Numbered from the stretch's first letter, positions 34,635-43,998 are shown. The stretch: 64,000 bases of DNA from Chloroflexota bacterium (GCA_016210515.1 JACQTZ010000009.1:1-64000), one strand, 5' to 3'. A program made the numbers and translations. Notes: generated by a model from the sequence alone, not told the origin.

Positions 34635-36134
34635 TTAAGGCCCTCCCACCAGTTGCAGAGACTGGACTATAGGCTCCAGGCCTGCCTTGAAGACGTCCGC
34701 GAGGATTGCCGGATAGATGCCGACAACCATGATGGCCACCACCAGGGCCGCCAGGGGCACTGCCTCCACTACCGAAGCGTCCCCCAGAGTGGCGAACCGC
34801 TCCAAGGGGGGGCCGAAGAAGGCTCGCTGAAGCATCCACAAGATGTACCCTGCGGTGATGACGATGGCAAAAGCCGCCAGGGCGGTGATCCAGCTCCACA
34901 CCTGGAACGTGCCCAGGAACACCAGAAGCTCGGAGACGAACCCGCTGGTCCCGGGAAGACCCAGAGAGGCCAAACCCGCCACAAGGAATACCACGGCAAT
35001 AACGGGCATGCGGGCAGCCAGGCCGCCCATGTGGGGGATGTGCCGGGTGTGAGCCTTGTCGTACACCAGTCCCACCACCAGGAAGAGAAGCCCTGTAATG
35101 GTGCCGTGGGTGAACATCTGCATGGCAGCGCCCGTCAGTCCCACCAGGGACACAACCCCCCCTACTCCTACCACCGAGGATATGCCCAGCAGCACATAAC
35201 CCATGTGGCTGATGCTGCTGAAGGCAACCAGTCGCTTTAAATCGGTCTGCTGCACCGTCACCACGGCCCCGTAGAGCACGCTGATTACCGCCAGGAGAGC
35301 CAGAATCCAGGCGTACTCCTGGGCTTTGGCCGGGAACATGCCCACGGCTATGCGAATCATCCCATAGCCACCCATCTTCAACAGGACTCCCGCCAGCATC
35401 ACGCTCACTGCGGTGGGGGCATCGGTGTGGGCGTCGGGGAGCCAGGTGTGCACCGGCCACACGGGGAGCTTCACCGCAAAGGCGGTAAAGAGGAAGGCGA
35501 AGATGGCCCCCGCGGGAAGGATAAGTCGCGCCCCCTCCATCTTCGAGGGCAGGTCTACGATGCTGAAAGTATCCACAGATAGGAAGAGGGCCAGGATGCC
35601 CACCAGCATGAAGGCGCTGCCCAGCAGGGTGAAGATGACAAACTTCATGGCAGAGTACTCTTTTCGGCCACTGCCCCAAATGGAGATAAGGAAGTACATG
35701 GGCAGCAGCTCCAGCTCCCAGAAGATGAAGAAGAGGACGAAGTCCAGGGACACGAACACACCCGTCACCGCGGTCTGGAGCACCAGCAGCCAAACGAAGT
35801 ACTCCTTGACCCGTAGCTGGACATGCCATGAGGCGAAGACGGCACACATCCCCAGCAGCGCCGTCAAAAGCACCAGGGGTATGCTCAGGCCATCTGCTCC
35901 CAGGTGATACTGGATGTTCAGGGCCGGGATCCAGCCCTCATAGAGCTCCACCAGCTCCATGTCCCCCACCCGGCGGTAGTCGTCTACTCTGAAGATAACG
36001 AAGGCGGCTATAGCCAGGGCCAGCTCCACCACTGTCACGGCTGCTGCCCACAGCCGAATACGCCTGTCCTCTTTTAGAAATAGCAGGATAACCAGCGCCC
36101 CTACCATCGGAAGGAACACTATTGCGGAAAGCAC
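34635..36134 (-). CDS. nuoM: NADH-quinone oxidoreductase subunit M
   Basis: Antiporter-like proton-pumping subunit of 499 residues with about 14 helices. The charged motif FWELELLPMYFLISIWG and the core LPVWPVHTWLPDAHTDAPTA, then LKRLVAFSSISHMGYVLLG, are as expected. The start is GTG 36134 with GGAGG seven bases upstream. It follows nuoL by 22 bases. Confidence 0.97.
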   Translation of the reverse strand: MLSAIVFLPMVGALVILLFLKEDRRIRLWAAAVTVVELALAIAAFVIFRVDDYRRVGDMELVELYEGWIPALNIQYHLGADGLSIPLVLLTALLGMCAVFASWHVQLRVKEYFVWLLVLQTAVTGVFVSLDFVLFFIFWELELLPMYFLISIWGSGRKEYSAMKFVIFTLLGSAFMLVGILALFLSVDTFSIVDLPSKMEGARLILPAGAIFAFLFTAFAVKLPVWPVHTWLPDAHTDAPTAVSVMLAGVLLKMGGYGMIRIAVGMFPAKAQEYAWILALLAVISVLYGAVVTVQQTDLKRLVAFSSISHMGYVLLGISSVVGVGGVVSLVGLTGAAMQMFTHGTITGLLFLVVGLVYDKAHTRHIPHMGGLAARMPVIAVVFLVAGLASLGLPGTSGFVSELLVFLGTFQVWSWITALAAFAIVITAGYILWMLQRAFFGPPLERFATLGDASVVEAVPLAALVVAIMVVGIYPAILADVFKAGLEPIVQSLQLVGGP

Positions 36135-36156
36135 TCAGCTACCTCCGGTGCACTTC

Positions 36157-38178
36157 TCAGTGCCATAGCAAGAACACCACCATAATAAAGAGCACCCCTA
36201 CAGAGATACCCGCGCCGTACGCCTGCACCTGCCCGGTCTCCAGTTGGGCGATGGCTCGCCCCGCGTTCCGCCCCAGAAAGGCTATGCCTGCTCCCGTGCG
36301 GTCAACAACATTCCTGTCAGCCCAGTCGGTGGCCTGGGCAAGCCCCCGATAGAACCCTCTCCGGACAATCCACTCTTCGTACAGGTCGTCAAAGAAGTAT
36401 TTACGGTACGCCGCGCCGTAGGCCGGCTTCAGGGCCGCCGCAACCCTTGCCGGGTCTACCAGGCGGGTGCAGTACATCAAGTAGGCCAGGCCGATGCCCG
36501 CCAGCGCCATCACTGTAGACCCCAAGGCCACGAAGTAGCTGAACCCCTCGGGATGCACCTCAACCAGGGCCACACTGCCCAAAAGCTCTGAGAGCCAGTG
36601 GGTTGGAACCAGACCCAGTCCCCAGGCAGCGTTCAGGGGGTTGGCCAGGAACCCTGAGACCGCCGCGGGCACAGCCAGCACAGCCATTGGCACCACCATC
36701 ACCCAGGGCGACTCCGCCAGGTGCACCCCGTGCCCCGCGGCTTGCGCCCCCCCTTCCACCCCTGCCCCGCCGCGAAACTCTCCGTGGAAGGTAACAAAAA
36801 GGGCGCGAAAGGCGTAGAAGGCGGTCATGAACGCGGCCACCAGGGCCATCCAGAAGACCACGGAACCTATCGTCCCGCCGTGATTGAAGGCCCCCACCAG
36901 AATCTCGTCCTTGCTCCAGAACCCCGCCAGGGGGAAGATGCCAGAGATGCTCAGAGCCGCGATGAAAAAGGTAGTATAGGTCCAGGGCATGTGTCGCCTG
37001 AGGCCTCCCATGTACCGCATGTCGAAGGTCCCAGAGGCATGGTTCACGCTTCCAGCGCCCAGGAACATGAGGGCCTTGAAGAAGGCATGGTTGAACAGGT
37101 GGAATATGGCCGCATCGTAGGCCCCCACCCCCAGGGCCATCATCATGTACCCTAGCTGGCTCACGGTGGAGTAGGCCAGCACCCGCTTGATGTCGTTCAT
37201 CACAAGCCCCATGGTGGCGGCGAAGATGGCGGTGAACCCTCCGATGACAGCCACAATGTTCATGGCAGTAGTGGAAGCCTCGAACAGGGGGAAGAAGCGG
37301 GCCACCAGAAAGACCCCCGCGACCACCATGGTGGCCGCATGGATGAGGGCGCTGACGGGAGTGGGGCCTTCCATGGCGTCCGGGAGCCACACGTGAAGGG
37401 GGAACTGGGCCGACTTGCCCACGGCCCCCGCAAACATGCCCACGGCTATCCAGGTCGCGACGCCCGCCAGAAGCCCGGCCTTGGCGGCAAAGTTTATGGA
37501 GGGGATGTCGAAGGCGTCGGCCTTCAGCCCGTGGGCAACCCATAACTCAGAGCCCGCACTGAAGACAGGATGAAAGACATCGCTGTTGAAGAACAGGTAC
37601 AGGATAGCCAGCAGGAAGCCAACATCCCCCAGCCGGGTGACCAGAAATGCCTTCTTCGCCGCAGCCGCGGCCGCGGGCCGATGATACCAGAAGCCGATGA
37701 GCAGGTAGGAGCAAAGGCCCACCAGCTCCCAGAAAACGTATAGCTGGATGATGTTTCGAGCCAGCACCAGCCCCAGCATGGACGCCGTGAAAAGGGACAT
37801 GAAGGCGAAGTAGCGGGAGTAGCCGGGGTCGTCGCGCATGTACCCCTGGGAGTAGACCTGGACCGCCAGGCTCACACCGCTGACCACCACCACCATGATA
37901 GCTGTGAGAGGGTCCATGAGAAGTCCCACAGAGATTTCCAGACTGCCTATGGTAAGCCAGGGGTGAGCCTTCCACCCGATTGCGCCTTCGTCATCCCAGT
38001 TCCAGACAGACCACAGCGCCCAGAGGGAGAGGGCAAAGGCGATGCCGATGGCGAGAATGGTGAGGTAGCCGCTGTACCTGGCGTGCCGGTTGTAGAAGGG
38101 CCTGATGAGCAGAGAGATAATAACGAAAGAAGCCAGGGGTAAGAGGAAAATAGCCCAGGCTGCACCTTCGGTTATCAT
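36157..38178 (-). CDS. nuoL: NADH-quinone oxidoreductase subunit L
   Basis: Largest antiporter-like subunit, 673 residues. FWELVGLCSYLLIGFWYHRP and SAQFPLHVWLPDAMEGPTPV are clear. The C-terminal extension expected for NuoL (lateral helix and last helix) is present up to GISVGVLFIMVVFLLWH. The start ATG at 38178 lies downstream of a long repeat block that separates it from the DUF2007 gene. Confidence 0.97.
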   Translation of the reverse strand: MITEGAAWAIFLLPLASFVIISLLIRPFYNRHARYSGYLTILAIGIAFALSLWALWSVWNWDDEGAIGWKAHPWLTIGSLEISVGLLMDPLTAIMVVVVSGVSLAVQVYSQGYMRDDPGYSRYFAFMSLFTASMLGLVLARNIIQLYVFWELVGLCSYLLIGFWYHRPAAAAAAKKAFLVTRLGDVGFLLAILYLFFNSDVFHPVFSAGSELWVAHGLKADAFDIPSINFAAKAGLLAGVATWIAVGMFAGAVGKSAQFPLHVWLPDAMEGPTPVSALIHAATMVVAGVFLVARFFPLFEASTTAMNIVAVIGGFTAIFAATMGLVMNDIKRVLAYSTVSQLGYMMMALGVGAYDAAIFHLFNHAFFKALMFLGAGSVNHASGTFDMRYMGGLRRHMPWTYTTFFIAALSISGIFPLAGFWSKDEILVGAFNHGGTIGSVVFWMALVAAFMTAFYAFRALFVTFHGEFRGGAGVEGGAQAAGHGVHLAESPWVMVVPMAVLAVPAAVSGFLANPLNAAWGLGLVPTHWLSELLGSVALVEVHPEGFSYFVALGSTVMALAGIGLAYLMYCTRLVDPARVAAALKPAYGAAYRKYFFDDLYEEWIVRRGFYRGLAQATDWADRNVVDRTGAGIAFLGRNAGRAIAQLETGQVQAYGAGISVGVLFIMVVFLLWH

Positions 38179-38209
38179 CTGTCTACGCTGCTCCCTTGAA
38201 CATATGCCT

Positions 38210-38455
38210 GGTCACTCTTCGACAGTCCTTCGGCGGGGCTCAGGATGCAGCTCAGGGTGAGCGGAGAAAGGAATGTCATGCTGAGCCCTTCAGCTACGTT
38301 CAGGGTGAACTCCGCGAAGCATCTAAGGCGTACGTTGGTGCGCGGCACAGGCCTTAGATTCTTCATCCCGATTACATCGGGATTCAGAATGACAAAGGTA
38401 TCCCCCCGCTCATGGTGAGCTTGTCGAACCATCGTGGCAAAGCCTATTATCCCTC
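38210..38455. repeat. Long cluster of dispersed repeats inside the nuo operon
   Basis: Five or more half-sites in both directions (CTCAGGATGCAGCTCAGGGT, GTTCAGGGTGAACTC, TTAGATTCTTCATCCCGATT, GATTCAGAATGACAAAG, CTCATGGTGAGCTTGTCGAA). It fills the gap between the DUF2007 gene and nuoL. No gene is seen. Confidence 0.8.
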
Positions 38456-38464
38456 CATGTGTCA

Positions 38465-38659
38465 TTACAGCTTCCTCAGAATCTCCTCTGCCACGTGCTC
38501 CCTGCCCCGGGGCACCATAATGCGATAGGCCACCCGCTCTCCCCAGGATAGAATATCCCCCTCAGGCAAGATGTGAGTGGGAAGACCCTCGCCTTCCAGG
38601 AGCTCCTTCCACATCTCCGCTATCATGAGATTGGGCGCCTTCTTGAACTCTACCCACAT
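38465..38659 (-). CDS. DUF2007-like small protein within the nuo operon
   Basis: Protein of 64 residues, MWVEFKKAPNLMIAEMWKEL then LEGEGLPTHILPE and RIMVPRGREHVAEEILRKL. The pattern (small ferredoxin-like fold, helix at each end) fits the DUF2007 putative signal-transducing family. It starts six bases after nuoK, with GAGGG overlapping the nuoK stop, so it is co-transcribed. It is not a standard complex I subunit. A regulatory or assembly role is a guess from position. Confidence 0.65.
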   Translation of the reverse strand: MWVEFKKAPNLMIAEMWKELLEGEGLPTHILPEGDILSWGERVAYRIMVPRGREHVAEEILRKL

Positions 38660-38665
38660 CGCTTG

Positions 38666-39061
38666 CTACCCTCGCATCAGGTTGACCTGGGTCACATCCA
38701 CCGTCTCCCGGCTGCGGTACATCGCGATTACGATGCCCAGGCCCAGCGCCACCTCCGCAGCAGCCACCGTGATGATAAAGATGGCGAATATCTGCCCCGT
38801 GAGCAGACCGCTCAGCACCGTCTCCCCCAGGGCCGTCCCCTGGGTCAGGGCCGCGGCCACCTCGGCCTCCGCGGCAACTGGATTCACGGCGATGCCCTGA
38901 GGAACCACATATCGCGAGAAGGCCACCAGTGCTATGTTCACCGCGTTGAACATCAGCTCGATGGACATGAGAACGGTGATGACGTTCCTCTTGGACAGCG
39001 CACCAAACAGCCCTATGCTGAAGATGACGCCCGAAAGAATGAGCAGGTTCTCCAGGTTCAC
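38666..39061 (-). CDS. nuoK: NADH-quinone oxidoreductase subunit K
   Basis: Three-helix membrane subunit of 131 residues, longer than the usual 100 or so. The conserved glutamates lie in MSIELMFNAVNIALV and in IITVAAAEVALGLGIVIAMY. The extra length is an Ala/Glu-rich loop of about 30 residues between helices 2 and 3 (about 55-88, VNPVAAEAEVAAALTQGTAL). It overlaps nuoJ by four bases. Confidence 0.95.
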   Translation of the reverse strand: MNLENLLILSGVIFSIGLFGALSKRNVITVLMSIELMFNAVNIALVAFSRYVVPQGIAVNPVAAEAEVAAALTQGTALGETVLSGLLTGQIFAIFIITVAAAEVALGLGIVIAMYRSRETVDVTQVNLMRG

Positions 39062-39621
39062 AACTCATCCTCCCTCTCCCTCACCAGGGCCAAGGCCCCT
39101 ATCACCGCCGCCAGCAGCACCACCGAGGCCACCTCCATGGGCAGGACAAACTCCCTCAGAATAAGGCGGGCTATCACCACGGTTGCATTGCCGAACACGT
39201 CCTTGATTCCCTGCTCGATGTGGCTGGACACTTCACCGGTGTCCCCGGGCAGCACCTGGAAACCCAGCCGGTCCCAACTGTTCCATTCGGTGTTCACCAC
39301 CACAAATGCAATGGCCGTGAGCACCATTGCAGCCAGCACCAGGGCCGGAAGCTGAAAGCGGTTGGAGGGGTTCCCTTCGTGGACGTTCCGCGTCAGCATG
39401 ATGGCAAAGATGATGAGGATGGAGATGGCCCCCACGTAGATGAGGACCTGCACCACCGCCAGGAACTCGGCGTTGAGAAGGACGAATAGACCTGCCACTA
39501 CCAGGAAGGAGATGACAAGGAACAGGGCCGCCCTGAACATGTCCTTCAGCAAGACCACAGCCAGCGCGGAGGCCACCCCCACGCCAGCCATGACCCAGAA
39601 CGCTATATCCAGGGCTGCCAT
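39058..39621 (-). CDS. nuoJ: NADH-quinone oxidoreductase subunit J
   Basis: Membrane subunit of 187 residues with five helices. It contains DMFRAALFLVISFLVVAGLF then LNAEFLAVVQVLIYVGAISI, holding the conserved Tyr of helix 3. The ATG follows the nuoI stop directly, and its end overlaps nuoK. Confidence 0.95.
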   Translation of the reverse strand: MAALDIAFWVMAGVGVASALAVVLLKDMFRAALFLVISFLVVAGLFVLLNAEFLAVVQVLIYVGAISILIIFAIMLTRNVHEGNPSNRFQLPALVLAAMVLTAIAFVVVNTEWNSWDRLGFQVLPGDTGEVSSHIEQGIKDVFGNATVVIARLILREFVLPMEVASVVLLAAVIGALALVREREDEL

Positions 39622-40122
39622 CTAACGGCCCACCTCTTCCCAGGATAGTGGCTGTCCCCCCTGGGGTCGGTACTGCTTGGCCTCCAGCTGAGGGCGGAAC
39701 CATGTGCTGGGGCGCTTCTCTGCTCTTTTAAGCTCCTCCACGGGTATCACCAGCTCGTCCCGCAGGTACCGTGCCCGCTCAAAGCCGCTGCCCATGAACA
39801 GGGCATCGTAGGGGCAGGCCTCCACGCACAGGCCGCAGAACATGCACCGGCCCAGGTCTATGTCAAACACCTCCACGGCGTAGGACTCGCCCTCCTGGAC
39901 GTTGATGCCGCTGGGGTGAGTCACAATCCTGATGATACCCAGGGGGCAGTACTTGGCACAGCTAGCACAGCCGGTGCACCGCTCCACGTACCAGGCAAAC
40001 TCCTGCCCCCGGAAGCGAGGCGCTTGGGGCACCGCCTCCTCAGGGTACTGGACCGTAAAGGGCTTCCTGAACAGGTTCACCAGGGTCACCGTGAGGCCCT
40101 TGGCAATCCCTAGTCCGTACAT
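39622..40122 (-). CDS. nuoI: NADH-quinone oxidoreductase subunit I
   Basis: Iron-sulfur subunit of 166 residues carrying two [4Fe-4S] clusters. The first set is CTGCASCAKYCP (Cys 49, 52, 55, 59) and the second CMFCGLCVEACP (Cys 93, 96, 99, 103). It passes electrons to the NuoB cluster. In the absence of NuoE/F/G it is the likely entry point for an unknown donor such as ferredoxin. Confidence 0.97.
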   Translation of the reverse strand: MYGLGIAKGLTVTLVNLFRKPFTVQYPEEAVPQAPRFRGQEFAWYVERCTGCASCAKYCPLGIIRIVTHPSGINVQEGESYAVEVFDIDLGRCMFCGLCVEACPYDALFMGSGFERARYLRDELVIPVEELKRAEKRPSTWFRPQLEAKQYRPQGGQPLSWEEVGR

Positions 40123-40123
40123 G

Positions 40124-41311
40124 TCATCTCACCTCTCGCAGACCCCTGGATCTTCTTCCCAGTGCCAGAGTCAGGGGAGCACGGGTGGTCAGCTTGTCCG
40201 ACGCCAGACGGGAGACGACCACCAGACTTACGATGGCGACTCCCCAGTTGATGCCGGCCACAATCCCTAGCTGGCCATCGGTGGGGATCTTCCACACCAG
40301 CACCTCCGCGGCGGTGACAAAGAGATTCAACAGGCCCAGGGGAAACAGCCCTTTCCACGCGAGGCCCATCACCTGGTCTACCCGCAGCCTGGGAAGGGTC
40401 GCCCTGACCCACAGCAGCAGGAACCAGAAGAGGCACACCTTGATGAAAAACCAGAGATGGGACGGCAACACGGGGCCTTCCCACCCCTTGAGGAAGATGG
40501 TGGCCATGATGGCCGATGCTCCAAAGGGGGCCGCAAACTCGGCTACCTGGAAGAGGCCGAACTTCATGCCGCTGTACTCGGTGTGATACCCGGCCACAAT
40601 CTCCGACTCCGCCTCCACCAAGTCGAAGGGGGAGCGGTTCATCTCCGCCGAGGCCGCCAGGAAGAAGATGAAGAACCCCAGGGGCTGGAGGAGGATGAAG
40701 GGGATGCGCTGGGCCTCCACCAGCTCCACCAGGGAGAGGGAGCCTGCCAGGAGAACAACCCCCCCGATGGAGAGGGCCATGGGAACCTCGTAGCTGATGA
40801 GCTGGGCCACAGCCCGCATGGCCCCGAAGAGGGAGTAGCGGTTCCCCGACGCCCATCCCGCCATGAAGATGGCTATGGTGCTCACCGTGGTCACCGCCAT
40901 GATGAACAGTACACCTACATTCAGATTGGCGGCATAGGTGTTCTTTCCCAGGGGGATGACGGCGAAGATCAGCACCACCGGCGCGAACATGAGCACCGGG
41001 GCCAGGTTGAACACCCACCGGTCTACCCACTCGGGCCGTACGTCTTCTTTGGTGAGCAACTTGATGGCATCGGCGATGGGCTGGAGGAGCCCCCACGGCC
41101 CCCACCGGTTGGGCCCCAGCCGCACCTGGAAACGCCCCAGGACACGGCGCTCCACCCAGGTGAAGAGGGTGGTCACCCCCAGCACCAGGCTCGCAATGGA
41201 GACGGCGATCAGCACACCCGTCACCAGGTAGGCCAGCCAGTCTGGGAGGAAGCCCTCAAACCAGCCGTACAGGTTCCGATAGAGGGAGTTGGCAGAGGTG
41301 ACAGGCCCCAT
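40124..41311 (-). CDS. nuoH: NADH-quinone oxidoreductase subunit H
   Basis: Membrane subunit that forms much of the quinone cavity. It has 395 residues and about eight or nine helices. It shows ERRVLGRFQVRLGPNRWGPW, the acidic loop AEMNRSPFDLVEAESEIVAG and the conserved YSGMKFGLFQVAEFA. The N-terminus is about 40 residues longer than average. It overlaps nuoD by one base. Confidence 0.97.
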   Translation of the reverse strand: MGPVTSANSLYRNLYGWFEGFLPDWLAYLVTGVLIAVSIASLVLGVTTLFTWVERRVLGRFQVRLGPNRWGPWGLLQPIADAIKLLTKEDVRPEWVDRWVFNLAPVLMFAPVVLIFAVIPLGKNTYAANLNVGVLFIMAVTTVSTIAIFMAGWASGNRYSLFGAMRAVAQLISYEVPMALSIGGVVLLAGSLSLVELVEAQRIPFILLQPLGFFIFFLAASAEMNRSPFDLVEAESEIVAGYHTEYSGMKFGLFQVAEFAAPFGASAIMATIFLKGWEGPVLPSHLWFFIKVCLFWFLLLWVRATLPRLRVDQVMGLAWKGLFPLGLLNLFVTAAEVLVWKIPTDGQLGIVAGINWGVAIVSLVVVSRLASDKLTTRAPLTLALGRRSRGLREVR

Positions 41312-42414
41312 TATCGGTCCACCTCGCCCATGTTGATGTCCAGGCTGCCAAAGGTGACAATCATGTCAGCGAGCTTCCATCCCACCACCAGCTCTTTCAG
41401 CACCGTCAGGTTGATGAAGGACGGGGAGCGGATTTTGCACCGGTACGGCGCAATGCTGCCGTCGCTTACCACGTAGAAACCCAGCTCACCCTTGGGGGCC
41501 TCCACGTGCCCGTAGGCATCCCCCGCCGGAGGTCGGAGCAGCCGGGGCACCTCCGCCCTGACGCGGCCTTCCGGTATCTGCTCCATGCACTGTCCCACTA
41601 TCCGCAGGGACTGGCGCATCTCGGCAATGCGTACCAAGTAACGGTCGTAGTTGTCCCCCACGGTGCCCAGGGGGACGGCAAACTGCACCCGGTCGTATAC
41701 TTCGTAGGAATCGGCCTTGCGCAGGTCCCAGTTGACACCGCTGGCCCGCAGCACAGGCCCGCTCACGGAGCCGTTGATGGCCTTCTGGGCCGGAAGGACT
41801 CCCACATCCTTGGTGCGGGCAAGAAGAACCTCGTTCCCCGTCAAGAGCCGCTCTAGCTCGTCTATGTAGTGGGGCATCGCCTGGAGGAAGGTGCGCAGGG
41901 CAGACCAGAAATCGGGAGGCGCGTCCTGGAAGATGCCTCCCACCCGCATGTAGTTAAGGGTAATACGCGCCCCGCACAGCATCTCGAAGAGGTCCAGAAT
42001 CCTCTCCCTCTCCCTGAAGCAGTACATTAGAGGGGTGCCAAAGGCCCCCAGCTCCTGGAGGAAGAAGCCCGTGGCCACCAGGTGACTGGCGATGCGCTGT
42101 AGCTCGGCAGCGATGACCCGCAGGTACATGGCCCGCTCGGGGGGCTGGACGCCGGCCAGCTTCTCCACCGCCAGCACGTAGGCCAGGTTGTTGGACATGG
42201 AGGACACGTAGTCCAGGCGGTCGGTGAGGGTTATCACCTGGGTGTAGGTGCGCTCCTCGGCCAGCTTCTCCGACCCACGGTGAAGATAGCCGAAGACCGG
42301 CTCCACGTCTACGACGGTCTCCCCATCGAAGGTGACCCTCATGCGAAAGACACCGTGAGTGCTGGGGTGCTGAGGCCCCATGTTGATGGTGACTGGCTCG
42401 GTGCGAATAGGCAT
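41311..42414 (-). CDS. nuoD: NADH-quinone oxidoreductase subunit D
   Basis: 49-kDa-type subunit lining the quinone site, 367 residues. TINMGPQHPSTHGVFRMRV holds the quinone-site His. GYLHRGSEKLAEERTYTQVI and the C-terminal FINLTVLKELVVGWKLADMI are intact. The start at 42414 (MPIRTEPV) is preferred to an in-frame start nine codons earlier, because that one would overlap nuoC. Confidence 0.97.
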   Translation of the reverse strand: MPIRTEPVTINMGPQHPSTHGVFRMRVTFDGETVVDVEPVFGYLHRGSEKLAEERTYTQVITLTDRLDYVSSMSNNLAYVLAVEKLAGVQPPERAMYLRVIAAELQRIASHLVATGFFLQELGAFGTPLMYCFRERERILDLFEMLCGARITLNYMRVGGIFQDAPPDFWSALRTFLQAMPHYIDELERLLTGNEVLLARTKDVGVLPAQKAINGSVSGPVLRASGVNWDLRKADSYEVYDRVQFAVPLGTVGDNYDRYLVRIAEMRQSLRIVGQCMEQIPEGRVRAEVPRLLRPPAGDAYGHVEAPKGELGFYVVSDGSIAPYRCKIRSPSFINLTVLKELVVGWKLADMIVTFGSLDINMGEVDR

Positions 42415-42424
42415 ACTGCCTCTT

Positions 42425-42877
42425 CTACCTGGGAGACTCAAGGTAGTCCTTGCGCAGGGGATGGCCGTAGAAACCCTCCCACAGCATGATACGCTTCATG
42501 TTGGGGTGCCCGCTGAAGGTGATGCCCATCAGGTCATGAACCTCTCGCTCCTGGAGGTCGGCTCCCTGCCACAGACCTATCACCGAGGGTAGCGACGGGT
42601 CTTCCCTACCCCGGCACCTGGCCTTCACCACCAGGCTATGATTGCGGGCTATGGATGCCAGATGGTACACAACCTCGAAGTGGTCGATGTAGTCCACCGC
42701 CGAGATAGAGACCAGGTAGTCGAGCTGGAGGTCATCATCCTCTTTGAGAAACCGACACACATCGAGGACGGCCTCCGGCCTGACCCACACATCCCTGGCG
42801 CTCCACTCCTCCACTGCGCCCTGAACGGCCTGGCTGACGCGCTCTGCAACCTCTTTTCCCGACAGAGCACTGGTCAT
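42425..42877 (-). CDS. nuoC: NADH-quinone oxidoreductase subunit C
   Basis: 30-kDa-type subunit of 150 residues, separate from NuoD. It contains YLVSISAVDYIDHFEVVYHL and the signature EREVHDLMGITFSGHPNMKR then LWEGFYGHPLRKDY. Its start follows the nuoB stop without a gap. Confidence 0.95.
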   Translation of the reverse strand: MTSALSGKEVAERVSQAVQGAVEEWSARDVWVRPEAVLDVCRFLKEDDDLQLDYLVSISAVDYIDHFEVVYHLASIARNHSLVVKARCRGREDPSLPSVIGLWQGADLQEREVHDLMGITFSGHPNMKRIMLWEGFYGHPLRKDYLESPR

Positions 42878-43528
42878 CTAATCCCCTGCCGCCTTGTGGG
42901 CCAGGCTGTACCGCTTGACCTTCTCGTGGAGCTGCATGATTCCATAGAGCAGGGCGTCTGGGCGAGGCGGGCAGCCGGGGATGTAAACGTCCACGGGCAC
43001 GATGCGGTTCACCCCCGGCACCACGCTGTAGCTCTGGTAGTAGGGGCCGCCGCTGGTGGCGCAGGCCCCCATGGAGATGACCCACTTGGGCTCCGGCATC
43101 TGGTCGTAGATACGCCGAAGGGCCGGGGCCATCTTCCAGGTGACGGTGCCCGCCACAATCATCAGGTCTGCCTGGCGGGGGGAAGCGCGAAAGGCCTCCA
43201 TCCCGAACCGGGAGATGTCGAAGCGGGACATGGCGCTGGCCATCATCTCGAAGGCACAGCAGGCCAGGCCAAAGGCCACAGGCCACATGGAGGACTTGCG
43301 CCCCCAGTTGAGCAGCGCGTCAATGGAGGTGACCACCACGTTGCGCTCGAACTCAGGGGGCATCTGTATAGCGTCCTCGGTGTAGGGCTTGATGTGGGTG
43401 GCCTTCAGGTCGTTGACAATGGCACCCTCTCCCCTGTCCAGTTCCCAGGTTGTGACATAAAGAGGGATTGTCACTCCCCCACCTGCCTCTCTCTCCGAGA
43501 CCTCCCCAGGCCCAATCTCAAGGGACAT
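42878..43528 (-). CDS. nuoB: NADH-quinone oxidoreductase subunit B
   Basis: Carries the terminal N2 [4Fe-4S] cluster. It has 216 residues. The four ligands are Cys90, Cys91 ([10 protein letters not shown]), Cys156 (GACATSGG) and Cys186 (IPGCPPRP). The N-terminus is about 26 residues longer than in E. coli. It lies three bases after nuoA. Confidence 0.96.
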   Translation of the reverse strand: MSLEIGPGEVSEREAGGGVTIPLYVTTWELDRGEGAIVNDLKATHIKPYTEDAIQMPPEFERNVVVTSIDALLNWGRKSSMWPVAFGLACCAFEMMASAMSRFDISRFGMEAFRASPRQADLMIVAGTVTWKMAPALRRIYDQMPEPKWVISMGACATSGGPYYQSYSVVPGVNRIVPVDVYIPGCPPRPDALLYGIMQLHEKVKRYSLAHKAAGD

Positions 43529-43531
43529 CCG

Positions 43532-43915
43532 CTACTTCCACTCCAGGGCCTTGTACTTCCATGCGTAGACCCAGCCCACCACCAGGACAAGGATGAAAGC
43601 CAGCATCTCTACGAAGGCAAATAGCCCCAGCTGTTTGAAGTACACCGCCCAGGGATAAATGAAGACCGTCTCCACGTCGAATACCACGAAGAGAAGGGCA
43701 AACATGTAGTAGCGAAAGTTGAACTGGGGCCAGCGGTTCCCCACCAGCTCCATCCCACACTCATAGGGGCTGCTCTTCACCGCATTGGGCTTATGGGGAC
43801 GTACCTTAGTAAATGATAAAAGCCACGAAACTATCAGCAGGCTTCCGGGCAGGGCCACCGCAATGGCGGCAAATATTGCAACCAGCCCATACTGGCGGAA
43901 ATACTCATCAAGCAC
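43532..43915 (-). CDS. nuoA: NADH-quinone oxidoreductase subunit A
   Basis: Three-helix membrane subunit of 127 residues. The middle loop contains SSPYECGMELVG, and RYYMFALLFVVFDVETVFIY follows. The start is GTG 43915 after a GGGGAGGGG site; upstream frame sequence belongs to the promoter region. It is the first gene of the operon nuoABCDHIJK-DUF2007-LMN. Confidence 0.95.
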   Translation of the reverse strand: MLDEYFRQYGLVAIFAAIAVALPGSLLIVSWLLSFTKVRPHKPNAVKSSPYECGMELVGNRWPQFNFRYYMFALLFVVFDVETVFIYPWAVYFKQLGLFAFVEMLAFILVLVVGWVYAWKYKALEWK

Positions 43916-43948
43916 AGGGTATCCCCTCCCCTGCCCAACGTTCGAGCC

Positions 43949-43978
43949 AATATAGCACAGGGGCCTCTGGATTATCAA
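43949..43978 (-). promoter_or_regulatory. Promoter of the nuo operon
   Basis: On the minus strand TTGATA (43978-43973), an 18-base spacer ending in TGTGC, and TATATT (43954-43949). It lies about 34 bases upstream of the nuoA start. Confidence 0.65.
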
Positions 43979-43998
43979 GTGAAAAGGTAATTGACCAC

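Noticed and set aside
33490..34638. A 382-codon + strand frame across nuoN
   Set aside because: Lies opposite nuoN and has a Gln/His/Gly-rich, motif-free composition typical of an antisense shadow.
34573..35847. A 424-codon open frame antisense-phase to nuoM
   Set aside because: It is a minus-strand frame overlapping nuoM fully, rich in Gly/Pro/His/Arg as high-G+C shadow frames are. nuoM is unmistakable.
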